64,000 nt of DNA from the NCBI GenBank assembly GCA_010015605.1, contig ML975352.1:1-64000 (forward strand), given 5' to 3'. Positions 55,474-64,000 of the stretch are shown here, piece by piece (the stretch's first letter is position 1; every line of letters starts with the position of its first letter). The DNA is from Decorospora gaudefroyi (lineage: Eukaryota; Ascomycota; Dothideomycetes; Pleosporales; Pleosporaceae). The notes under the pieces were generated by a model. That model did not search any database. It saw only the letters and a program-made list of their open reading frames with translations, and was not told the DNA's origin. The position numbers were made by a program, and so were the translations under genes.

Positions 55474-56589
55474 CTAGGCCTTGACAGCCTCCTTCTCCAA
55501 GGTTTCCTCCTCCTTGACAGCCTCCTTCTCCAAGATTTCCTCCTTCTTGACAGCCTCCTTCTCGAAGATTTCCTCCTCCTGGCTATCGGGTTCCTCCTCG
55601 CGGGCCGACTTCTGGAACTTTGGCTTCTCTTCCGCCAAGGAGAGCTCGAGGTGGCGCTTGTTGTAGGTGGGGTGGGGGTGCTTGCAGAACTGCTCGGCAG
55701 CTTCGAACTCGCGGAAACGGACCGTGACGATTCCCTCAGGCTCTTTGTCGTAGATGGTGCAGTTGGTGACCTCGCCGAATTTTTCGGCCGCTGAACGCAT
55801 GTCCTCCTTGCACTCGAGGTAGACCCTTTCATCAGCCTCAAGGCTCTTCAAAGTGAAGACTTTCTTGATGATGACGACCTTGGCCCACTTGTTCTTCTTC
55901 GGGGCGAAGACCTGCGCAGCCTCTTCTTCGTTGTCGGACCACTCTGCGAGCTTGCTGTAGATGTGTTAGGGACGATACAGCGCGCAATTAGAAGTAGTGG
56001 ACTTACCGGTTGAGTTCTGCGCGGTTGCGCTCCAAGGCCTTCCTGTCCTGGCGCGAGAGCTTGGAAGCAATCGCGTCACCGTCCTTCTCCTTCTTGCCGT
56101 CGAAGTCAGCCTCATAGACATTGATCTTGCCGCTCGAATAGTCTCCAGGACGGAGATAGTAGTCGTCCTTCATATCGATGGCGTTGCGGATGGACTCCTT
56201 GCGGAAGTAGGTGATGAGGGCGGTCCGATCAAACTCGCCCGTCTTCTTGTCGTAACCCAGCCTGATGCGGGGTTTTCCATCCGCGCCCTTGTCGATGATG
56301 CCGAACTTGGCGAACTCGTCATGGAGCTCCTCGACGGTGGTGTCGGGAGGTAGGTTGGAGATCCAGATGGCTCTGTTCTCGTGGACCTTGGGCTTCTTGA
56401 TGACCTGTGTCCTGTTAGCTAGCAGTCTATCACGGTATCTGGGATACTCACTTCTTGCTCCGTGACGTTCTTGCGTTTCTTGCTGTTTCTAGTCTCTGGG
56501 TCAGCCTGAAGTACACGGGTAGGCGGTGTTCCCGAGTGAGATCGGCCGGTCATCTCCTCCATGAATTTGTCGAGTTCGGCTTCTTCCAT
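55474..56589 (-). CDS. cus2: Tat-SF1/CUS2-like splicing factor, two RRMs
   Basis: Minus-strand exons 56589-56452, 56404-56007 and 55954-55474 give 338 aa from MEEAELDKFMEEMTG. RRM1 follows the basic KKRKNVTEQEVIKKPKV: RAIWISNLPPDTTVEELHDE, then LGYDKKTGEFDRTALITYF. RRM2 is WAKVVIIKKVFTLKSLEADE, then TNCTIYDKEPEGIVTVRF. It ends in a Glu/Lys repeat. Tat-SF1/Cus2 acts in the nucleus to help the U2 snRNP fold and associate with SF3b. The N-terminus may be longer: the same frame is open upstream to about 56789 (KSSKYLSGPYKARDIKDRAA), just after a possible acceptor (CGCAG), so a further exon may exist. A short ATG frame at 56988 (MVSRTATTSVGVS) could be part of it. Confidence 0.85.
55483..55581 (-). 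repeat. 33-bp coding tandem repeat
   Basis: Three near-identical 33-bp units at the 3' end of the Tat-SF1-like gene encode 11-residue units (KEEILEKEAVK, with small changes). A multiple of three keeps the frame, so copy number could vary. Confidence 0.85.
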
Positions 56590-57506
56590 GGCTCCTGGTG
56601 AGGTGAACGGTGCAACGCGGCAGAGGTAGAAGAGGATATGGCCACCCAGAAGCTCCGGCGCAGCGCGGTCTTTGATGTCGCGAGCCTTGTACGGTCCAGA
56701 CAGGTATTTTGAGCTCTTGCAGGACTTGCAGCAGGTGTGGAAACGTCGATGTGCGCGACGTTGGTGAGGTGTTGTTGTTTTGATCTGCGAGTGAGGGCAA
56801 GCTCAGGGCGTGGGCGGTGGCAGAAAAAGTCAGGCGGTGTGATGTGGGGTCAAGGCGCAGGTGACGCGCTACGGCGACAAAGATGATCCGGTGCCGATGA
56901 CAACAAGGTCGGTGTTGCCTGCAGGAGGGGCAGTCAAGTCTCTGGGAGTGCTGACACCAACGCTGGTGGTCGCTGTGCGAGAGACCATGGTTCGTTAGTC
57001 TTTCTGAAGGGCAGGCCTTCCAGTGCCGCCATCTCTGACGAGGGCGCGGATGGACCTACACAGCGCTTGGCAAGATGTATAGGGACTCGGGCTCGATAGA
57101 TGTGCCGTTGGGAGCGTGGTGGTGGATGAAGGGTGGTGGTGCAGGAAGGATGGTCGAGGAGGCTGGAGGATGCATCGAGACGCCGAGGGATGCATGGCGC
57201 CGTTTCGGACCCGCCGTCCGCCGTGCCCGCTTACCTACTGCGCTTAGCCGTTAGCTTGCGCAGGGCAGCTTCGATCGTCAGCCCCGCATGTCGCGACTTG
57301 AGCATCAGTCAGCGGGAGACGAGCCATCCGACGCATGCTCTGTACGAGACGATACCCGGTATGCACGAGGAGCCCTCCACCATCACACTAAGCCCCCATC
57401 GGCCGTATATATAGCACCGCCATGTAATAACCCTCGCGACTCTCGTAATCCTCTCCTTGCCTCCACCACTAACTCTCCTTGTCGCATACCGCGAACTGAC
57501 ACCACC
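56590..57506. promoter_or_regulatory. Divergent promoter region, Tat-SF1-like / TLC genes
   Basis: Between two divergent starts. On the TLC side a TATATATA lies at 57406-57413. On the other side it may hold an extra first exon of the Tat-SF1-like gene. Plus-strand frames such as 57133-57414 have no recognisable content. Confidence 0.5.
57406..57413 (+). promoter_or_regulatory. TATA box of the TLC-domain gene
   Basis: TATATATA about 94 bases upstream of the ATG at 57507, a good distance for a short leader. Confidence 0.6.
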
Positions 57507-58535
57507 ATGTCTCTAGTCGACACCATATCCAGACCCAGCATGCGGGACCCGTTCCCACCACCATCGCTGCTCGTGCAGTCCAGCAAGCCGTTTGCTGATA
57601 AGCTGAGCTTGACGACGCTTCCCTACCACGTACACGAGATTGTCATCGGCTTCCTAGGATACCACTTCATCCTCCATGTCCTTTCCCCAGCTGTCTCGCG
57701 GCTCGTGTGTCCCAGGATATACAGCCGCTTCAATAAGCGTACTCGCCTGAACTGGGACATCCACTGGGTCTCTATGATCCAAGCGCTATTCATCTGTACC
57801 GCTGCGCTATGGGTCATCTTCAAGGACGAGCAAAGGCATGAAATGGATTGGAGAGGTAGACTGTGGGGCTACACGCCAGCCAGTGGCATGGTCCAGGGCT
57901 TCGCAGGTGGTTACTTTCTGTGGGATCTCCAAGTCTCCGCGCAATATATCAGCCTCTCCGGACCGAGTGCACTGGTACATGCTATCGGTGCATTGGCCGT
58001 GACCTGCATTGGTTTCGTAAGCCTTCGGCCATCCCAAAGCGAATCACACTGACACGATCCCTAGAAACCCTTTGGAAACTACTACGGCCTCTCCTTCGTC
58101 CTCTACGAGCTCTCCACACCCTTCCTCAACATCCATTGGTTCTGCGACAAGCTCGGCATGACAGGCTCAAAGCTCCAACTCTACAACGGCATAGCCCTCC
58201 TGGTCACCTTCTTCGGCTGCCGCATTGTGTGGGGCACATACCAATCCGTCATGATATACTCGGACATCATCCAGGCATTGACCACGCCGAAGCCTGAACT
58301 CATGAGCTCCCTGCTCGAGGCCCAGAAATGCGAGGGGAACGCGAATAGCAGTATGGGTCTTGACGGACCTGGAAGTTGTGCGGTCGGTCATCTGCCAATG
58401 TGGTTGGTGTGCGTGTATCTGGTAGGCAATACAGCCCTGAGCCTCCTGAACTTCTACTGGTTTTATCTTATGGTAAACGCCGTTAAGAAGAGGTTCGTGC
58501 CGTCGGACGAGACCAAGGTAAAGAAAGGACAATAA
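57507..58535 (+). CDS. TLC-domain multi-pass membrane protein
   Basis: Two exons (57507-58016, 58065-58535) give 326 aa; the 48-nt intron restores CIGFKPFGNYYGLSFVLYE. Several hydrophobic helices are visible (HEIVIGFLGYHFILHVLSP, WVSMIQALFICTAALWVIF, GALAVTCIGFKPFG, LYNGIALLVTFFGCRIVWG, WLVCVYLVGNTALSLLNFYW). The motifs GFAGGYFLWDL, ELSTPFLNIHWF and FFGCRIVWG match the TRAM-LAG1-CLN8 fold of the TMEM56/FAM57-like group rather than ceramide synthases, whose HxxHH is absent. Likely in the ER or secretory membranes, linked to lipid sensing or synthesis. The C-terminus ends in basic KKGQ, which resembles an ER-retrieval tail. Confidence 0.88.
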
Positions 58536-59277
58536 GCCAGAGGTGCAAATAGGGAGGAGGTAACAAACGACGATCATGTTTCCTGTCAATGCACTCTTGC
58601 CTACGCTTGCGAGCGGGCCTAGTGGAATAATTTAGGACCCCAGCAAACTGAACGATAGAAATTGATACCCTGCAGTCATAAAGTTGTACCGAACGCCTAG
58701 TTATGCGACTCAGTTCCCTGCTTGGGCCGGAACTGCATCTGCAATGGGTCGTATGGCGTGGGAGTCTTGACCCGTAGACCACAGATCCGTGATAGTTCGT
58801 TTATTAAGGAGATAGGTAGTGAGTGCGAGGATATGCATGGCAGACGAACGAGATTGTATATTGTGATAACGGGGTGTTAGGATTTGATCAGGGAGAGGGA
58901 AGGATGTAGGGTAGAAGAGTAGCAAGGTCGATGGGGTTCGCACATCATAGGAGGAGGGGAAGTAAATACAAGGTATGACAACGACAGGATACGGATTTAT
59001 ATGTCGAGACGCTAGCTAAGTGGATTCATAGCATCAAATCGATCTGTTCAGTGTCATTCGTTTTCATTTCTTCTTTCATACTACGTAGCGAGCGTGATAT
59101 CGTAACTTGTGGAAAATAGAACCAGGAATGGCCCAAAGGCCGGGTATCAAAAAACCTCTTCTTCTTCCTCCTTCATCTTCTCTCCCTTCTGATGCTTTTT
59201 ACCTTGTCGCGATGTCATAAAGAGCGTATAAAATCCCAAAACAACAACAGTAGCCACCACCAACCTTACTCCCCGAT
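58536..59277. other. Intergenic, between convergent genes
   Basis: 3' flanks of the TLC and phosphatase-like genes. No gene seen. Confidence 0.55.
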
Positions 59278-61149
59278 TTAAACACGCTCATACGGTTCAA
59301 CAGGCCCATTTACACCAACATCATCATCACTCATCCGCTGCTCCCCCATTCCCGGGCGCAACTCTTTCTGTCTGAGCTCCCAACTACCGTAACGCTCATG
59401 TCCCTTCTTAGCATCGCTATCAATCACCACACCAGCAGGTGGTGCTCCATTCTTGACGAGCCCAAGATCAGGATCCGAAGCCAGTTTCGCCGAGCCTTTG
59501 AAGCCACCCAGTCCCGAGGACATCTTCCTGTTCCGTTCGACGCGATGGAAACGAACACCACCCAGCAGCATCGCGAGCGCAAACAGCAGACCCGCAACCG
59601 CAACCGCGACAACGGCACCGATGACGCCCGCGACTATGGTCGAAACTTTGTTTCGGTTCGAGGCTTGGGCGTTGGGAAGAGCGGGCGTGCTACGATCCGC
59701 GCCGCCATCACCGGTTGTGCAGAAGAGAGCGGGGCTCTCACAGCTATCGCACCACTCTGTGATACCCTTCATACTTATTTTACTGAACTGGGTCAGGAAA
59801 TCGGTCCACTTCATATGTGCTCTTGCCTGCGCCTCGTTGAACATGGGATAGGACTGGAATTTCGGGGCGTCGGGGACGGTGCCGGTCGCGTTGTGGAAAC
59901 TGAACTTGACGAATACATCGTTGGGGTCGCTGGGGAAGTCGGCGGTTTCGCCACGGCTGAAGAGTTCGAAGACCATGGCGGAGCCGTAGGAGGGGATGGC
60001 TTTGAAATTGCCATTTTGTTCGGAGTCGGTCATTAGCATCAGTGATAGGAGACTCATCATGGTGTCTTGCTCGCCAAAGTAGAGGGTTAACGGGTAGGAC
60101 ATGTCGGTTTGGTCACCAGTGTTGTTCTTGTCGACGACAAGGAAGCGGAAGGTGTTCATGATGGCGCCAGCCAGTGTTTTGCCGCCGATGGCTTGGTTGT
60201 CGGCGTCTGTGTCTGATGTAGATGTGTTGCCGTACATGTGCCATGCTTCTTCATCGGCTAGGTAGCGGAGCTGGTCGTAGACGCCCGTGAACGCTGTGTC
60301 GTTTGCCAAAGTGTCGTGAATCCTGGAGTTGTGCGTGTATTGGTAGGAGATATAGTCGTAGATTTCTATGGCTGAGTCGTACTGACTGTTTGAGGCTGTG
60401 AGCATCTATTTTGGATTGGATACACCTGGCACACGGGTTTTTACTCACACTACATCCTTGCTCAAGTGACCTTCAAACCAATCCACGTTCAAGCTCTCGT
60501 AAAGATCGGATGTTGCCGCTTTTGTCTCCTGGAACTCCTTCGTGGTCAGATACCTCAGTTTATCCCTTTGCGCCACAGGGCAGTTTTGCACTCCGGACAC
60601 TATCCTCGAGGCCGGGTCGTGTTTACTAGCAGCTCGTATGCTTGCATACTGGTATCCCTTGAGAGGATAGTCTTCCGTAATACCATCAGCAAGTACTCCA
60701 GTGTCTGTTGTTCCATTCGAGATAGGATACAGTCCCTGCATGAAGGCTTGCGCAGCTGACATGAGATGCGGTTCATCGAGCGTCTGGATCCAGAGTAGGT
60801 CATTGTTCAGAAAGTCTGTCGATATGCCTGGGATGGGCGCAACGCTGAGTGGATTGGATGTGTCGCCAGTAATATATCTTGTTCTGAAATCTTGACCTAG
60901 GTCATGCATTTGTTTGGCACCCACTCCGGTAAGTGTCTGCGTATCCTTGCGAAGGAACGGGGTACGCTCTCCCGTTCTAAGGATTTGGGTATGGATTCAG
61001 CGCATGTCTCAAATGCATGTTATAATTGAAGCTACTCACCGAATGAATGCGAAAACACCGTGGGTATGGTAAGCATTACTGTCTGAAGCAGCCTGCACAC
61101 CGGCAAGCCAGGCCGAAGCCATGCCCGCGATGGCAGTGCGTGTGAACAT
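59278..61149 (-). CDS. Membrane-anchored histidine acid phosphatase-like protein, catalytic His replaced
   Basis: Three minus-strand exons (61149-61040, 60976-60451, 60405-59278) give 587 aa. A signal peptide (MFTRTAIAGMASAWLAGVQA) leads into HTHGVFAFIRTGERTPFLR. In active enzymes this motif is RHGxRxP; here it is R-T-G-E-R-T-P, with Thr in place of the nucleophilic His, and the codon is read through a splice join (CG+A ACG GGA). The C-terminal catalytic motif, normally HD, appears as LYFGEQDTMMSLLSLM. The rest of the fold is recognisable (DLGQDFRTRYITGD, IYDYISYQYTHN, AMVFELFSRG). A membrane helix (STIVAGVIGAVVAVAVAGLL) is followed by a basic/polar cytosolic tail. It is therefore a surface protein that is probably not a phosphatase and may bind instead. 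The donor at 60450 (GTGTGAG) is weak but keeps the frame. Confidence 0.85.
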
Positions 61150-62234
61150 AGCGACCGTTTTTGTCGCGCAGGTATCTAAAAGGCAGGATGACGCGAACAC
61201 AAGCGACAAGGCTGCATACCTACGACTTTGGGGTTTACCACATTCTTAACCTATCCTGAGGTTGTATGCAGCCGCCTAGCCACCCGTGCCTCTTTTCCAA
61301 GGCAGACCCCCAGAGAGTGTAGCCCCCAATAACGGACGGCACGCCTGAAGAATGCCGCGGGGTGAATTTACAACTTTTGGCCCCGCTGCATCATTGAGGC
61401 GGGGTACGACCGACGCTGCAGCCGCTGACAGCTGTCACTCGTCAAGCGACATGCATTCCTGATATTCTGTATTGAGCTTTATAAAGATTGTTCAGGTATT
61501 CAAATCCCGTTGCAGTCATATTACATCCGGACTGCATCCGAATCCGCGGGAACCTACGAAACCAAGGTGGTTACTACTTAGGTACATTTTGCGTACGAAG
61601 TACTCCGTAGCGCACGATATTACTTTTACTCAACGCCAGGTGGGTGGGAGTCTGGGAGCGGCGCGGTTAGTCGCCGACGAGCTGTGTTTCAATTGATCCT
61701 TCGCCCAGGCCTCCAGCCCCCAATAGGTACTATGCTTGGTTAGCCAGTGCTATACCTAACGCTTCTTGAGATCGTCACCGGTATACCAGTCACTGCATGC
61801 AATCCAAGGGCAAGTCGCCGAGGCAGTGCCGTACCTGCATCTTCGTTCTAGTACTGCATGCATGCGGTTACCCAGGTGTTGTCTGTGGCTTAGATGTCTG
61901 AGTTTGAGTGATCCGTAGAAGATGACATGCGGATTTCTGAGGCAGAGCACGTGCGTATTGCTGCAGATGGATCGCACCACATTCAGGCCTGTCATAATGT
62001 CCGACAAAGACCATTGCCGCTGCGCCTGAGCCTCGTCGTCGATCTCATGTTGATACATGGTGTATTTTGCTTGTTCGTTTGACATTAAATAATATATCTC
62101 CGCCAGCAGCAGGCGGGTATTGCTACAATGACCTAGCGATGGAAGGACTGCCTACCACGCTCAAAACGCCCCTTTAGGTCCAACATCAAGCGACTAGAAC
62201 TGGACATACCCTTTCCTTTCATTCGATCATGGCC
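61150..62234. other. Intergenic
   Basis: Promoter of the phosphatase-like gene and 3' flank of the ATP-citrate lyase gene, both minus strand. Only short ORFs; no RNA gene recognised. Confidence 0.5.
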
Positions 62235-64000
62235 CTACAAGGTGACCTCAACGCGACCCTCAGCACCCGGCGCACCACCAGCCTGCAGCGAGGGCAGGAG
62301 GTAGGTGATGTCGTCCCAGGGATGCCTGTAGAGACCAGTGCGCAGCCTCTTCTGGTCAAGGAAATGGGCAATCAGACCGATACTTCGGCCAAGGACGAAG
62401 AGACCGTTGAGCACACCCATCTTCAAGTAGTCCTCAGCCTCCTCTTGGGTGAAGGCACCGCCGTTACGGACAAGGTCAACGAAGCAGACAGCGATACAGC
62501 CGTCAACGTTGAGAATGAGGTTGTCCTTCTTGGAGGTGGTGACAGACTCGACAGCGAGCGCGTAGTCGAGCAGCTTGGTGCTTGGGAAGTTCTTCTTGAC
62601 GTACTCCTTGACGAGTTCGACACGGAGATCGGGGTTGTTGCGGGACTTGATTCTGTGGCCGATACCAGGGACTGAGAGAGGTTAGCGAGACGTGCTGAGC
62701 GGTTGAATGGAGAGCACTTACTGAGCTTGTTCTCTTTCCTCATTGTGTCAACAAAGTCACGAGGACTGAGACCTTTGTCAAAAGCCTTGCTGAACTCTTC
62801 AGCGGCACCGTCGAGGGCACCACCGAAACGCGAGCCAATAGTCAACAGACCAGAGACCAATGCACTGATAAGATCCTTGCCAGCACGAGTGGTGATGATG
62901 GTGTTCATGGCACCAGACACGGCTGGACCGTGATCAGCAGTCAACATGAGCACCATTTCGAGGAAGCGGCTGGCGTAGTTGGGCAGGCGGCGACGGAACC
63001 AAAGCAACGACATGACACCACCGATACCGATCTCCTCCCTAAAGACATCGGAGATGGGCATACCAGCGTACAGTAGCTCCTGACCACGGTCATCAGAAAT
63101 GGTGGAAATGAAGGCAGCAGGCTTTCGGATGAGCCCGAGCTCTTGTGCCCACGAGTAGTCAATGGGGATCTTGGGCACAACAGGCTCAGGCTTAGGCTTA
63201 ATGGTGCCGTCCTTGACCAGCTTCTGATAGACCTGCGCAAGCGTAGCAGGCATCTCCTCAAAGGTCTCTGGTACGTAGATGCCAGCTTCCCTCATGGTCT
63301 TGTTCTTGGTCGCCGCAGTCTCGAGCTGAGAGTTGGCGAAGGAACCAGCGTGGCCGAATTGCACTTCGGTCTTGAGCATGCCAGCAACGGTACCGATAGC
63401 CCATGCAACAATGGGCTTGGTGACCTGACCAGACTTGACAGCCTCAATTACGCGGTATTCTTCAACACCACCAACCTCACCCAACAGGACGATGACCTTG
63501 CAGTCGGGGTCGGATTGGTATCGGAGAACGTGGTCGATGAAGGTAGTACCGGGGTATCTGTCACCGCCGATGGCAACACCCTCGAGCACACCATCTGTAG
63601 TGTTTGCGATGATGTTGTTGAGCTCGTTGGACATACCACCGGACTTGGAGACGTAGGAGACGGAGCCGGGGCGGTACAGCTTGGAGGCGACGATGTTGTC
63701 CATCATACCACCCGTGTTACCGATCTTGAACGCACCGGGCTTGATGCCACCGACCGTAGCGGGGCCGATGATAGTGATGCCCTTCTTCTGGGCAACGTGT
63801 AGGATTTCTCGGGCACGCTGTGCAAATCAATATCATCATTCAGTCAACCTTGTCATAATCGCGACTTACGCGCTCTGGTACACCCTCAGCAATGATGGCG
63901 ATGCACTTGATCTGGGGGAATTCCATCAACTCCATAGTAGACTGGTAGACGGAACGCGACGAGGCAAAGTTGACGACGGTGTCGACGTCATTGTGCTTGC
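62235..64000 (-). CDS. acl1: ATP-citrate lyase subunit 1, truncated by window edge
   Basis: Minus-strand exons 64000-63870 (5' end cut by the window), 63817-62722 and 62671-62235; introns are 52 and 50 nt. The first visible part is DVDTVVNFASSRSVYQSTME. Next come GITIIGPATVGGIKPGAFKI, SYVSKSGGMSNELNNII and VQFGHAGSFANS (the phosphohistidine region of the succinyl-CoA-ligase-like domain). The C-terminal citrate-synthase-like domain has LTADHGPAVSGAMNT, IGSRFGGALDGAAEEFSKAF and VPGIGHRIKSRNNPDLR-like sequence, ending near YRHPWDDITYL. In ascomycetes the animal enzyme is split into two genes; this is the larger-subunit type. It makes cytosolic acetyl-CoA and oxaloacetate from citrate, ATP and CoA for lipid synthesis and histone acetylation. 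The partner gene is not in the window, though it might lie just outside. Confidence 0.95.

Noticed and set aside
1..64000. CRISPR array, prophage or operon structure
   Set aside because: Spliceosomal introns throughout and eukaryotic gene content; no regularly spaced repeats seen.

Overview
The window is nuclear DNA of a filamentous ascomycete (Pezizomycotina; a dothideomycete is my best guess, but the sequence alone does not prove the class). Support: protein genes carry introns mostly of 46-62 nt with GTAAGT-type donors and CTAAC-like branch sites; there are fungal Zn2Cys6 regulators, a fungal Cch1 calcium channel, the split fungal form of ATP-citrate lyase and a pogo/Fot1-type transposase end. 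I rebuilt gene models by following splice sites until reading frames joined. All complete models listed with exon coordinates are a whole number of codons. No tRNA, rRNA or CRISPR array was recognised.

Layout. 1-345: start of a pogo/Fot1-like transposase running off the left edge, with a repeat-rich terminus. 0.5-8 kb: GPATCH1-like splicing protein (+), omega-type glutathione transferase (-), a Pro/Gln-rich nuclear-type protein (-) that might be fused to the transferase, eIF3h (-), and an RNase H fold fragment (+). 8.6-13.2 kb: a HEVAH-motif orphan (-) and an unknown protein (-) whose two apparent ORFs join across a 52-nt intron. 13.9-15.0 kb: a decayed Zn2Cys6 regulator. 15.2-18.5 kb: a 113-aa probable mitochondrial protein divergent from the spliceosomal Myb protein Cef1/Cdc5. 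18.5-22.2 kb: one small ORF, a long poly(A) tract and little else. 22.2-29.1 kb: nine-exon Cch1 channel (-), divergent from a PHD-finger gene (30.2-32.9 kb, +).

33.7-39.5 kb: HIT hydrolase (-), B-type cyclin (-), mitochondrial uL2 (+). 40.6-43.5 kb: intact Zn2Cys6 regulator. 44.1-47.3 kb: three-LIM protein. 47.9-50.1 kb: a secreted Cys-rich protein and an acidic unknown protein (both -). 50.2-54.0 kb: a gene-poor stretch with traces of decayed coding sequence. 54.1-64 kb: surface Cu-only SOD (+), Tat-SF1/CUS2-like factor (-), TLC-domain membrane protein (+), a membrane-anchored histidine-phosphatase-like protein lacking its catalytic histidine (-), and ATP-citrate lyase subunit 1 (-, truncated by the right edge).

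Functionally this is mostly housekeeping: splicing (GPATCH1-like, Cef1, Tat-SF1-like), translation (eIF3h, uL2m), cell cycle (cyclin B) and acetyl-CoA supply (ACL), mixed with cell-surface proteins (Cch1, SOD, phosphatase-like protein, Cys-rich protein). Gene order gives no operon-like or biosynthetic cluster. The most unusual items are the pseudo-phosphatase, the HEVAH orphan, the decayed regulator, the possible transferase fusion and the 50-54 kb remnant region.
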